Both the position numbers and the translations under genes were made by a program. A DNA stretch of 64,000 nt from Alicyclobacillus_A sp963788285 (GTDB taxonomy: Bacteria > Bacillota > Bacilli > Alicyclobacillales > Alicyclobacillaceae), in NCBI GenBank assembly GCA_963788285.1, contig CAWBGB010000012.1, positions 310,001 through 374,000 on the forward strand, in the 5' to 3' direction. Under the pieces are notes generated by a model. It saw nothing but the letters and a program-made list of their open reading frames with translations, made no database searches and was not told the origin of the DNA. Below, piece by piece: positions 43,370 to 51,574 of the stretch (position 1 is the stretch's first letter; every line of letters begins with the position of its first letter).

Positions 43370-43771
43370 TCATGGGTCAACGTCGCCTACTCGTTTCGCT
43401 TGTAGGTCATTCAAAATGTCTTCCCAGGAGTATCCAAGGCTCTTCATCTTCTGCAGGAACTCTTCCATCACGCGGTGAGCCAATTCGGTCCGAAATTGAT
43501 CCACGCGTTCCCGCGACGTGGTAATGAACGTGCCCTGCCCTCGACGCGTCTCGGTCAAGCCCTCCCGCTCCATCTCCTGATACGCGTGCATGACCGTATT
43601 TGGCGTTACCCTCAGGGCTTGCGCCATTTCACGAACCGACGGGATTTTTTCACCGAGAGCAAAGTCTCCCCTGGCAATCGCGCTGCTCATTTGTTCCAGA
43701 ATTTGCTCGTAGATAGGCCGGCTGAGATCCAGGCGAAAGCGCAGTGAGCTAACTTGACGTTCATCCAACAT
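43370..43771 (-). CDS. GntR-family transcriptional regulator (YtrA subgroup)
   Basis: A 133-residue repressor. The N-terminal winged helix (SRPIYEQILEQMSSAIARGD, KIPSVREMAQALRVTPNTVM, then GQGTFIT) is followed only by a short helical tail of about 50 residues, as in the YtrA subgroup that controls ABC exporters. ATG 43771 is preceded by GGGAGGGAGG; the predicted promoter lies so close that upstream in-frame codons (to 43804) would not be transcribed. Its exporter genes are in decay. Confidence 0.88.
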   Translation of the reverse strand: MLDERQVSSLRFRLDLSRPIYEQILEQMSSAIARGDFALGEKIPSVREMAQALRVTPNTVMHAYQEMEREGLTETRRGQGTFITTSRERVDQFRTELAHRVMEEFLQKMKSLGYSWEDILNDLQAKRVGDVDP

Positions 43772-43803
43772 CCTCCCTCCCATCGAGAGATCCAAGAGTA
43801 TCA

Positions 43804-43831
43804 ATCATAACAAGTGATACACTTGATACAA
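43804..43831 (-). promoter_or_regulatory. Promoter with embedded palindromic operator for the GntR gene
   Basis: On the minus strand, TTGTAT (43826-43831) and TATGAT (43804-43809) are 16 bases apart. The whole spacer is the palindrome CAAGTGTATCACTTG (43811-43825), well placed for autorepression by the GntR protein. Confidence 0.65.
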
Positions 43832-43858
43832 GTGGGCGTACGTCATCCGCACCAAAAA

Positions 43859-43886
43859 GGCATTCGTTCCACACGGAAACGAATGC
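43859..43886 (-). terminator. Rho-independent terminator after the BofC-like gene
   Basis: Stem GGCATTCGTTTCC with one bulged base and a four-base loop; the leftward transcript runs into TTTTTGG. It abuts the repeat half-element at 43887-43918. Confidence 0.8.
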
Positions 43887-43918
43887 CTGAACCATTCTAA
43901 TGAAATTTTGCAAATCGC
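43887..43918 (-). repeat. Half-copy of the GCGATTTGCAAAA repeat
   Basis: On the minus strand it reads GCGATTTGCAAAATTT, then CATTAGAATGGTTCAG. It matches the left arm of copy 1 (2423-2454) with few changes over 32 bases, and is followed directly by a terminator hairpin rather than by the second arm. Confidence 0.65.
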
Positions 43919-43965
43919 TCGCTGGTTTTTCAAAATAGATCAGGAGACGCAACGTGCGAGTAAGA

Positions 43966-44346
43966 CTATACCGAACTCTCGCCAAACACCGACGGTGGAG
44001 GCGAGACATCTTTCACATACACGGGCATCTGGACAAACCACGTCAACCCATGGTCCATTCGCCAACTGGAGGATTCTGTCGCAAAGGCGTTCAGCGTGTC
44101 GTCAGCAATCTGACGCACCTGAATACTACCGCTCCCATCCGGGTACAGCGTGACAAAGGCCGCCCGCTGATGGTGCGCTTGCACGTTAGACCACGCCTGC
44201 TCTGTGACAGGTTGGCCAAAGTCAGATACCGACGGAGTATCCGCAGATGCGACTTGAGGCAGATACAGCGCAGCACACAAAAGAGATAGCAATGTCGCTA
44301 TGCCGCCTACCGCCCAGTAGGCAAATGTCCGAGTCCGTTTCGGCAT
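43966..44346 (-). CDS. BofC-like protein (C-terminal domain only)
   Basis: A 126-residue protein with a membrane or signal segment (about 9-32, YWAVGGIATLLSLLCAAL) and an exported domain. That domain, with TLYPDGSGSIQVRQIADDTL, SSSWRMDHGLTWFVQMPVYV and KDVSPPPSVFG, resembles the end of BofC, which restrains SpoIVB signalling across the forespore membrane. BofC of B. subtilis has about 170 residues with two domains; here the first is missing. It lies between yebC and the ruv genes, the bofC neighbourhood in Bacilli. GAGGTGAGGGAG precedes the ATG. Identification is tentative. Confidence 0.5.
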   Translation of the reverse strand: MPKRTRTFAYWAVGGIATLLSLLCAALYLPQVASADTPSVSDFGQPVTEQAWSNVQAHHQRAAFVTLYPDGSGSIQVRQIADDTLNAFATESSSWRMDHGLTWFVQMPVYVKDVSPPPSVFGESSV

Positions 44347-44404
44347 GCTCCCTCACCTCTCCATCCTGGTCGAGACTAGCATGCCACTTTGGATCCACAG
44401 TTAT

Positions 44405-45136
44405 TCAGTCTGCGGGCGTAAAGTTCGTATAGACGTTTTGCACGTCGTCGTGCGCCTCGAGTGCTTCTATCAAGTCCATGACCGCTTCTGCTTGTTCGCC
44501 GTCCAGTGTCATCCAGGTGTCGGGTTGGTACGTCAACTCCGCATCCTCAAGAGTTAAGCCTGCTCCTTCCAACGCGTCCCGGACCGACTTGAATGCCTCT
44601 GGCGCCGTGATGACAAGGTAGGAATCCTCGTCTTCCTTGAGGTCATCAGCTCCGGCTTCCAACGCCTGCAGCATCAATTCGTCCCCATTCATGGGACAGC
44701 CTTCCTTCAAAATGGTGATAGCGCCAATGCGATGGAACATCCACGAAACACACCCTGCTTCGCCGAGGTTTCCGCCCCGTTTGGAGAAAATGTGACGTAC
44801 ATCGGCCGCCGTCCGATTGCGGTTGTCGGTGACAATGTCTAGCATAATGGCCACGCCATACGGACCGTACCCTTCGTACGTCAATTCTTCGTATGAAACA
44901 CCTTGCAGGGTTCCTGTCGCCTTCGCAATCGTACGAGCAATATTGTCCGCCGGCAAATTGTTTTGCCTTGCCCGTTCAATGGCGACCTTCAGCCGGAAGT
45001 TGGTTTCCGGATTGCCACCACCTTCTTTCGCAGCCAAGTAGATATCCCGAGACAACTTCGTGAACAACTGGCCGCGAATCGCGTCCTGCTTTCCCTTGCG
45101 CCGTTGGATATTATGCCATTTCGAATGCCCAGCCAT
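44405..45136 (-). CDS. YebC/PmpR-family protein
   Basis: A 243-residue protein of the YebC family, described as DNA-binding regulators and, more recently, as factors that help ribosomes through proline stretches. It begins MAGHSKWHNIQRRKGKQDA and has the conserved TKLSRDIYLAAKEGG, NNLPADNIARTIAKATG and EGYGPYGVAIMLDIVTDN. Length is normal. It lies 42 bases after nadE and upstream of the bofC-like gene. Confidence 0.95.
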   Translation of the reverse strand: MAGHSKWHNIQRRKGKQDAIRGQLFTKLSRDIYLAAKEGGGNPETNFRLKVAIERARQNNLPADNIARTIAKATGTLQGVSYEELTYEGYGPYGVAIMLDIVTDNRNRTAADVRHIFSKRGGNLGEAGCVSWMFHRIGAITILKEGCPMNGDELMLQALEAGADDLKEDEDSYLVITAPEAFKSVRDALEGAGLTLEDAELTYQPDTWMTLDGEQAEAVMDLIEALEAHDDVQNVYTNFTPAD

Positions 45137-45177
45137 GGATTTCCCCCCTCAGTGTTGTATCAACCATGCTGCACGCT

Positions 45178-46032
45178 TCACTGCCCCCAGTCACGTAAAT
45201 AACGAAAGTCGACGCCAACCGTACGCGACGACAACTTCGCAATGATGGGCGGCTTCCTCTTATATTGATTGCGCTCCACGCGCCGGACAATGGCCTGCAG
45301 CGTGGCGGCGTCGTACCCTTGGCGGATCAGGTCGTCGACGGAGCAGCGAAGGTCCACGAGTTGGTACAACACCTCGTCGGCAAACTCGTAGGTGAACCCA
45401 AGCTCCTTTTCGTCCGTCTGATCTTGCCACAAGTCGGCACTTGGGGGCTTTTCAAGAATCGACTGCGGAACCCCCAGATAACGCGACAACTGACGTACCT
45501 GCGACTTGTAAAGGTCGCCGATAGGGTTGAGTGCGCTCGCGAGATCGCCAAACTGAGTACCGTATCCCAACAACAACTCGGTCTTGTTACTTGTGCCCAG
45601 GACCAATGCAGAGAAGTGGGCGGACAGGTCAAACAGCGTGCACATTCGCTCGCGCGCCATGCGGTTGCCACGCCGCAAGGGAGTTGCTGGCACCCCCAAT
45701 CGCTCGTCCATCTCCGCAAAAAACGCATCTACAGGAGCACTGATGGGGACCACCAGCGCCTGCAGACCGAGATCATCCACCACAGCCTGGGCGTCGGTTA
45801 AGCTTTTCGGGTTGCTCGTGGTGTACGGCATCATCACAGCGTGACACCGTTCAGGCCCCAAGGCGCGTACTGCTAGGTATGCCACAAGCGCCGAGTCGAT
45901 TCCACCGGACAGGCCAAAAACCACTTTCTGAAACCCTGCCTTCTCGACCTCTTCCCTGATAAACGCAGTTAGCACCTCAGCCGTCAGTTTCTCATTGATC
46001 TGAAGGCGGCGCTGAATCTCCGTTTTCACCAC
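45178..46032 (-). CDS. nadE: NAD+ synthetase
   Basis: Last step of NAD synthesis: amidates nicotinate adenine dinucleotide. The 284-residue protein has the ATP loop VVFGLSGGIDSALVAYL, TSNKTELLLGYGTQFGDLAS and the C-terminal KRKPPIIAKLSSRTVGVDF. It lacks a fused glutaminase domain. A separate nitrilase-fold gene directly upstream overlaps it by seven bases and probably supplies ammonia. GTG 46032 (or 46029) follows GAGGGA. Confidence 0.93.
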   Translation of the reverse strand: MVKTEIQRRLQINEKLTAEVLTAFIREEVEKAGFQKVVFGLSGGIDSALVAYLAVRALGPERCHAVMMPYTTSNPKSLTDAQAVVDDLGLQALVVPISAPVDAFFAEMDERLGVPATPLRRGNRMARERMCTLFDLSAHFSALVLGTSNKTELLLGYGTQFGDLASALNPIGDLYKSQVRQLSRYLGVPQSILEKPPSADLWQDQTDEKELGFTYEFADEVLYQLVDLRCSVDDLIRQGYDAATLQAIVRRVERNQYKRKPPIIAKLSSRTVGVDFRYLRDWGQ

Positions 46033-46895
46033 TCGTCCCTCGCTTCCTGCCCATGTACCAGTCGATTCAGTGAACGTAGCACCAAGGCCTTATTTTCGTC
46101 TCTTAACATTGGGGTTGTAAAGCGAGCTCGCCGGACAAGCGTCATGTCCATGTCACCCACCACAAGCGCTTCTTCGAGAGACGGGGCGTGCACCACCCAC
46201 TCACCAGTTGGACTGACCACGCCAGACCCCCCGAAAAAGTTAATTCCGTCCTCGAACCCGACGCGGTTTACAAACACAATAAATAGGCCAAACAACTGCG
46301 CGTATACCTGCAACAATTCCTGCCAAAATTTTTGCGACCCGAACTGGTCTTGCTCGGTCACACTGCGGGCAGGACTGGCCGCAGGAAGAATCAAGAGATC
46401 CGAACCTGCCAAAGACAACAGGTACGGACTGGACACGTGCCAAGCGTCCTCACAGATTAACATGCCGGCCGTACCGTACTTCGTCTGTACCGTGTCAAAG
46501 CGGTCACCCCGCGCAAAATAACGTCCTTCGTCGAACATTCCATAGGTCGGCAAATACACCTTTCGGTGCACGTGCCGAATCTCCCCTTCCGACGCATAGA
46601 CGGTGGACACATAAAAAAGGTGTTCCCGCGATTCTTCCACAAAACTGAATGTAATATCGATATCGCGGCTGGCATCCACCATTTGGCGAATGTCCGCGTC
46701 TTTCAGCGTACGAGCGACATCAAGTGTCAGATCCTGCACTTGGTAGCCGGTCAGTCCAAGCTCCGGAAAAACGACGATGGAAGCGCCCTCTCCCTTGGCC
46801 TGTTCGACCCATGCCAGGTGTTTGTCTAGATTTGCCTTGACGTCGCCGAGCACTGGCCGAACTTGTCCAAGTGCCACTCTCACCTGCTGCGTCAC
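46026..46895 (-). CDS. Carbon-nitrogen hydrolase, probable glutaminase partner of NadE
   Basis: A 289-residue nitrilase-superfamily protein with the Glu-Lys-Cys triad: Glu in VVFPELGLTGY, Lys in HRKVYLPTYGMFDEGRYF, Cys in GMLICEDAWH. The YGMFDEGRYF form is the one found in the amidase domain of glutamine-dependent NAD synthetases. The direct overlap with nadE supports a split two-protein enzyme; other nitrilase-type activities remain possible. GTG 46895 gives better spacing from GGGAG than GTG 46904. It has its own promoter at 46944-46971. Confidence 0.85.
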   Translation of the reverse strand: MTQQVRVALGQVRPVLGDVKANLDKHLAWVEQAKGEGASIVVFPELGLTGYQVQDLTLDVARTLKDADIRQMVDASRDIDITFSFVEESREHLFYVSTVYASEGEIRHVHRKVYLPTYGMFDEGRYFARGDRFDTVQTKYGTAGMLICEDAWHVSSPYLLSLAGSDLLILPAASPARSVTEQDQFGSQKFWQELLQVYAQLFGLFIVFVNRVGFEDGINFFGGSGVVSPTGEWVVHAPSLEEALVVGDMDMTLVRRARFTTPMLRDENKALVLRSLNRLVHGQEARDEW

Positions 46896-46943
46896 GTACG
46901 TCACACTCCCAGAGGCTTCTTCGTGTTATTTTCACCGCCTCTC

Positions 46944-46971
46944 AGTATACCCTGCCGCTTGGTGAAAGCAA
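46944..46971 (-). promoter_or_regulatory. Candidate promoter for the amidase-nadE-yebC genes
   Basis: TTGCTT (46966-46971) and TATACT (46944-46949) on the minus strand, 16 bases apart, about 50 bases before the amidase start. Confidence 0.5.
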
Positions 46972-46973
46972 AT

Positions 46974-46996
46974 GGGCACAGTCATCACCTGTGCCC
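46974..46996 (-). terminator. Hairpin at the end of the spore-coat cluster
   Basis: Eight-base stem GGGCACAG/CTGTGCCC overlapping the stop of the CotS-like gene; the leftward transcript follows with ATTTGCTTTC. It separates this cluster from the amidase-nadE genes. Confidence 0.6.
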
Positions 46997-47974
46997 ACCG
47001 TTTGGCGTTTGTTCCTGCATCAACACCTGTCTCCGCAGCCGTTCCAAAGTCAACGCCCTGTGTAATCGCCGCTCACCATCGGCACGCCCTTCGCGCACCC
47101 ATTCTGAGACGGCACGAAACAGCAGTTCCGGAAAACCAAACATCACCCACAGTGCCTGCTCGCGATCCCCATCTATCGGGCAATTCCGCCGGTATGTCTC
47201 CAGAATGTGGCGAAAGTAGCCTGCACCGAGACCGCCGAAGTGAATCCCATGATTTGTACACTGAAAAAGGTCGACGAGTGGATCGTCTAAACCAGCCTCA
47301 TCGAAATCAATCAGCGCCACGTTGCCCTCAGCTTGCAAGAGTAAGTTGTGCGGTGCCATGTCGCGGTGCGCGTAAAGAAATACCCGCACGCGTTCGGCGG
47401 CATGCACTGCACTGTCCGCTGCTCTGAACAGCACCTCTGCCTGACCCTTGGAATCCGGACAACAAGCTGTGACCTGGTCCCACTTGGCGTAGAGAAAATC
47501 GCGCTTCATCGCGAGTTTCGCGCACAGTGGCGGACGCATCAACTCACGGTACGGATGAAGCGGAAGATGACCTGCGACACTGTGAAACGCCGCTATCGTC
47601 GCTACAGCTCTGAGCCGCTCCGATGTGTCGCCCACATCGATATGCCTGCCGGATACCCACGGCTGCAGGTACCCAACGTCAGATCCGATTTGTGTAATCC
47701 AGTCCCCATAGCGATTTCGCGTCGGCATCGGCGCTATAATGCCGTGTTCCAGCAACGCCGCAGCAACGTATGTCTGAACCTGTATGTGCAGCGGAATGAC
47801 AGACTGCCGGCGGACGCATTTCCAGATCCACCGCTCGCCCGTTGTCGTCAGAACGCCGTAAACCGTGCGCATAGGGACCACACTGACAACGGAAAGACCG
47901 TAAAACCGTTCCAGAGCCGCCGCCAGTTCCCGCCGGTCAATCCGAGTCGCGTTGGGCCTCTCGGGATTCATCAT
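46985..47974 (-). CDS. CotS/YutH-type kinase-like spore coat protein
   Basis: About 329 residues of the aminoglycoside phosphotransferase/CotS fold. The catalytic loop is present as FLYAHRDMAPHNLLL and the metal site as VALIDFDEAGLDDPLVDLF, so a kinase activity is possible. CotS-family proteins are inner spore coat components in B. subtilis. The start is not certain; ATG 47974 or 47971 after GAAGGG overlaps the end of the LysM gene by about 38 bases. Neighbours (SafA-like, YunB) support a spore role. Confidence 0.78.
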   Translation of the reverse strand: MMNPERPNATRIDRRELAAALERFYGLSVVSVVPMRTVYGVLTTTGERWIWKCVRRQSVIPLHIQVQTYVAAALLEHGIIAPMPTRNRYGDWITQIGSDVGYLQPWVSGRHIDVGDTSERLRAVATIAAFHSVAGHLPLHPYRELMRPPLCAKLAMKRDFLYAKWDQVTACCPDSKGQAEVLFRAADSAVHAAERVRVFLYAHRDMAPHNLLLQAEGNVALIDFDEAGLDDPLVDLFQCTNHGIHFGGLGAGYFRHILETYRRNCPIDGDREQALWVMFGFPELLFRAVSEWVREGRADGERRLHRALTLERLRRQVLMQEQTPNGGHR

Positions 47975-48992
47975 GCCCTTCGTCGGCATGGGCGCGGGAA
48001 GCTGGTTTTTCCGGCGATGCAGCGGAATCTTCCCACCCTCTGACATTCCAGCTGGACGTTTCGTCGCCACGCCAACTGAAGCCACTGTCCCCGCCGTCGC
48101 TGTACCAAGTCGCAGGTGACTGCATGTGTGGGCTGCGCACCTTCATGACGGGCACTGGCGGCATTCCGTAAAGATGTGGTTGATATGGAATGAACGCCCA
48201 GTATCCGGAATACGCGGGCTTCACCACGTTCGCACCTGGAATGAACCCAGGCGCCTTGCGGGTTCGATACGGATAATGTGTATGCGGACCGTACGGCTCA
48301 AAACCGGGTTGAGGAGGAACAACCGGTCCGGGATACACGCCCTGCGGGACCATCCCCGGTTCTGGATACATGCCGCCTGGCGCGTACGGCATAGGATTCG
48401 AGTACATGGGCTGCGGACCGATCGCGGCGCCGGGGTAACCAGCCGGCAGTTGGTACTGTGGGCCTCCTGGGCCATATGTCTCCGGTTGCCACGGCTGTGC
48501 GGATTCAGGTGGATACTGGGCGGGAGGCGTCCCATACGGCTGGCCACCAGGCGAAAGCGTGGTTTGCGTCTGGGAGCCTGAAGCAGACGTGCCCTGTGAG
48601 GTGACACCTGGAACGTAAATGACTTGCCCCTCGGACACCATCCCTTCCGGTTGGCTGGGGTTGAGTTCCTTTAATTGTGCCACGGACGCATTGTATCTGG
48701 CTGCGATGGATTCCCACGTCTCGCCCGCTTTGACCACATGAGGCCAAGCGAATCCAAAGTATGGCGGCACTGCGCCTGCTGGCGCTGGTTCATTCGGGGG
48801 TTTTAAAGGTTCGCCGGATGGCTTGGTCGCTGACTTTTTGTAAAGTTCCGGGATGACAATAACGTTCCCCGGCCTCAGGCGATTCGGGTCTGTGACCTGC
48901 GGATTGGCCGCCATCAACAGGTTTACGCGCACGCCTGTCTCTTTGCTGATGGTCCACATCGTATCGCCGTCGCGAACAATGTACTTCTTCAT
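47937..48992 (-). CDS. LysM-domain spore morphogenetic protein (SafA-like)
   Basis: A 351-residue protein with two LysM domains (about 2-48: MKKYIVRDGDTMWTISKETG; about 83-127: HVVKAGETWESIAARYN) that should bind cortex peptidoglycan. A long Pro/Gly/Tyr-rich tail (YPGAAIGPQPMYSNP and similar) follows. In B. subtilis SafA directs inner coat assembly, lies near nadE-type genes and yebC, and has the same LysM-then-Pro/Tyr-rich plan. ATG 48992 follows GGGAGGCAGGA; the earlier in-frame codon at 49076 is not supported. Confidence 0.82.
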   Translation of the reverse strand: MKKYIVRDGDTMWTISKETGVRVNLLMAANPQVTDPNRLRPGNVIVIPELYKKSATKPSGEPLKPPNEPAPAGAVPPYFGFAWPHVVKAGETWESIAARYNASVAQLKELNPSQPEGMVSEGQVIYVPGVTSQGTSASGSQTQTTLSPGGQPYGTPPAQYPPESAQPWQPETYGPGGPQYQLPAGYPGAAIGPQPMYSNPMPYAPGGMYPEPGMVPQGVYPGPVVPPQPGFEPYGPHTHYPYRTRKAPGFIPGANVVKPAYSGYWAFIPYQPHLYGMPPVPVMKVRSPHMQSPATWYSDGGDSGFSWRGDETSSWNVRGWEDSAASPEKPASRAHADEGHDESREAQRDSD

Positions 48993-49127
48993 GCATCCTG
49001 CCTCCCTTGGCGCCCGCTTTGGCGCAACGTCCCTGCCAGTATATGCGGGTGCCCAGAAAGTGCCTATTTCGGGCACAAAAATGGGCGTTTCAAGAGCAGG
49101 TGCCCAACGCTGTGAGCACTTGTGATG

Positions 49128-49847
49128 CTAGTGACCTCCTTGCCCGGGAGAAATCGGTGGCAAAGCAGGACTTTGCGAAGGTACACCGTAAAACGTGTTC
49201 GGTACCTGCCCGTTGAACACCACATAGGCCAGAGGCACCCGTGATTGCACGGACACGGGCTGAGCCACGAGGGGAGCCACGACTTGCACGTCGGCGTTCA
49301 ATTGCAAGTAAAGGATGTGCACCGTCTGATTAATGCCGACGGATTTCGATTCCACGCTGACGGAGGAATGTGCGGAACCTACGAGGTTCACTCGGACTGG
49401 AATGACAGGACCTAAGGTTGAAAACACAGCACCACCAAACGTTTGCGCAATCGGGAGGCGCAATGATTGGTCCGATAAATCCGCCAAGTAGTTTTCCGCC
49501 AAGTCCGTTGCGGCAGACTGAACTTTAGTCACGTATGCGAAGTCAAAATCGGCCACTTTCAAATCCCCGGTGCGGTTCACATTGTAGTGAACAATGTTCT
49601 CCGCAGCGGCACTGCGGGCCAGTTCCTCAGTTACCGCTCTGTTCAAGGCGGCGTTGGCGGCACGTGTAGCCACCGCCCTAGCACCGGCTGCGATGGCTGG
49701 GCGAATCTTTACGTTGATGGCGTACAGCAGCAGCGAAGCGCACGCCAGTATCGATAGGAGAATCGCGATAGACCCGTGCGGCCGACGCGGACGCCTCAAT
49801 CCCTGCGTTGGAGAAGACCTGACCGATTGAAAGCCCTTGGCGGACAT
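49128..49847 (-). CDS. yunB: Sporulation protein YunB
   Basis: A 239-residue protein with one N-terminal helix (IAILLSILACASLLLYAIN) and an external domain. It carries the family pattern ARAVATRAANAALNRAVTEE, LPIAQTFGGAVFSTLGPVIP and HILYLQLNADVQVVAPL. YunB is made under sigma-E and is needed for efficient sporulation in B. subtilis; its exact role is unknown. ATG 49847 is six bases after GGAGGGG. It lies between tyrS and the SafA-like gene. Confidence 0.85.
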   Translation of the reverse strand: MSAKGFQSVRSSPTQGLRRPRRPHGSIAILLSILACASLLLYAINVKIRPAIAAGARAVATRAANAALNRAVTEELARSAAAENIVHYNVNRTGDLKVADFDFAYVTKVQSAATDLAENYLADLSDQSLRLPIAQTFGGAVFSTLGPVIPVRVNLVGSAHSSVSVESKSVGINQTVHILYLQLNADVQVVAPLVAQPVSVQSRVPLAYVVFNGQVPNTFYGVPSQSPALPPISPGQGGH

Positions 49848-49927
49848 AGACATCCCCTCCTCTGTCATGTATACGCAGAGGAGGGGACAATCTGGACACG
49901 AGTTCAGCGATACTGTGGGAATTGCTG

Positions 49928-51184
49928 TCACTCAAACTTCGCGAGGAAGTACTTTTTCTTGCCGCGGCGCAGCACGACGTACTCGCCGTCGATTCTGTCC
50001 TCCACCCCGACCACCTTCTCGACATCTGTACAACGAACTCCGTTCAGCGACACGGCGCCATTAACGATGTCTTCACGGGCCTGTCGTTTGGATGAGCAGG
50101 CACCAACTTGAATCAGAAGATCCACCAACAGCAATTCAGCTGATTTCGCCAGTACTGTGGAGGGAACGTCCTGAAAGACCATAGCGATTTCTTCCTTCGA
50201 CAGGTCGCGGATGTCTCCACTGAACAACGCCTTTGAAATCTGCTCCGCCCTATCGGCATCTGCCTTCCCGTGAACTAGGGATGTGACTTCCCGAGCTAGA
50301 GTGCGCTGCGCTTCGCGGGCTCCTGGATTGGTCTCGACCTTGTGTGCGAGATCGGCGATGTCATCCTGGGACAGGAAGGTGAAATACTTCAGGTACTGAA
50401 TGACGTCGCGGTCGTCCGCGTTCAACCAGAATTGGTAAAACTGGTACGGCGTGGTTTTGTTCCTGTCCAGCCAAATCGCACCGCCCTCCGTCTTGCCGAA
50501 CTTCGTTCCATCCGCCTTCGTCACAAGGGGCATGGTCAGGCCGTACACCTCTTCGCCGGACAACTTACGGACAAGTTCGAGACCTGCCGTGATGTTCCCC
50601 CACTGATCACTACCGCCAATTTCCAGACGGCACCCCCTGGTCTTAAACAGGTTCCAGAAATCGTGCGCTTGCAGGATCATGTAGCTGAACTCCGTAAACG
50701 AAATCCCTCGTTCGAGGCGCGCTTCAACAGACTCCTTGGCCAGCATGTAGTTCAATGAAAAGTTTTTCCCGATGTCCCGTAGAAAGGTAATCACGTCAAG
50801 GCTGTGAGTCCAGTCGTAGTTGTTAACGATGACAGCCGGATTCGGCACGTTATCGAAGTCGAGAAATCGCTCGAGTTGTTCACGAATTCGCTGACTCCAC
50901 TGTTCCACCGTTTCCCGGTCGTTCAACGTCCGTTCGTTGGCCTTTCCGCTGGGGTCCCCAATCAATCCTGTCGCACCACCCACCAGCGCGATGGGATGGT
51001 GCCCTGCCAATTGGAATCGGCGCAGCGTCAGAATGGGCAGCAAACTTCCGATATGCAAGCTGTCTGCGGTCGGATCGAATCCCACGTACAAAGTGGTCGG
51101 ATTGGCCAACTGTTTCTCCAGACCTTCCATGTCTGTCACTTGATGGACAAGCCCTCGCCACGACAGTTCTTGTAAAATGCCCAC
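49928..51184 (-). CDS. tyrS: Tyrosyl-tRNA synthetase
   Basis: Class I synthetase, 418 residues. It has the HIGH-type motif in ADSLHIGSLLPIL, tyrosine-pocket EIGGSDQWGNI, KFGKTEGGAIW in place of KMSKS, and a C-terminal S4 RNA-binding domain (QVGACSSKRQAREDIVNGAV). GTG 51184 follows GGAGGAGA by six to seven bases. Expression is under a T-box leader (51200-51459), so it should rise when uncharged tRNA-Tyr accumulates. Confidence 0.97.
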   Translation of the reverse strand: MGILQELSWRGLVHQVTDMEGLEKQLANPTTLYVGFDPTADSLHIGSLLPILTLRRFQLAGHHPIALVGGATGLIGDPSGKANERTLNDRETVEQWSQRIREQLERFLDFDNVPNPAVIVNNYDWTHSLDVITFLRDIGKNFSLNYMLAKESVEARLERGISFTEFSYMILQAHDFWNLFKTRGCRLEIGGSDQWGNITAGLELVRKLSGEEVYGLTMPLVTKADGTKFGKTEGGAIWLDRNKTTPYQFYQFWLNADDRDVIQYLKYFTFLSQDDIADLAHKVETNPGAREAQRTLAREVTSLVHGKADADRAEQISKALFSGDIRDLSKEEIAMVFQDVPSTVLAKSAELLLVDLLIQVGACSSKRQAREDIVNGAVSLNGVRCTDVEKVVGVEDRIDGEYVVLRRGKKKYFLAKFE

Positions 51185-51199
51185 GACACATCTCCTCCT

Positions 51200-51459
51200 G
51201 TTTGTCTGTCGTCTACGTGCAAATAAAAAAGCCACATCCCATGCGGGACGAGGCTAGCCTCGCGGTACCACCCTGCTTGTTGCCGAACAGCGTCGACAAC
51301 CACTTTCACGGCGATAACGGGGCCCCCGGTGCCGACTCGCGCCGACACACCTCTAAAGGCGTAACTTCCGCGGACGCGCGGCCGGTTCGCACCCACCACC
51401 GACTCTCTGAATACGCGCACTGCCCGCGTACTTACCTTTTTCTTCGGTCAGTATGAATT
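51200..51459 (-). ncRNA. T-box leader of tyrS
   Basis: Contains the conserved T-box AGGGTGGTACCGCG (51261-51274, minus strand), which pairs with the tRNA acceptor end. It is followed by a terminator stem (51230-51255: AGCC and TCCC paired with GGGA and GGCT) and a six-T run. A Stem I-like part with AGAGAGTCGGTGG and GCGAACCGG lies near 51390. The specifier codon is expected to be a Tyr codon but I could not place it with certainty. Confidence 0.92.
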
Positions 51460-51465
51460 TGTGCC

Positions 51466-51495
51466 AGTATAACAAACGCTACAGTTGACCGTCAA
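51466..51495 (-). promoter_or_regulatory. Promoter of the tyrS T-box transcript
   Basis: TTGACG (51490-51495) and TATACT (51466-51471) on the minus strand with an 18-base spacer, just upstream of the T-box leader. Confidence 0.7.
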
Positions 51496-51574
51496 CGGCG
51501 ACAGCTTTCGGCAAACTGACACGCAGGTGGTCTTCATACCGCATTCTATAATTTTCCTGAGAGGAGTGAACCGA

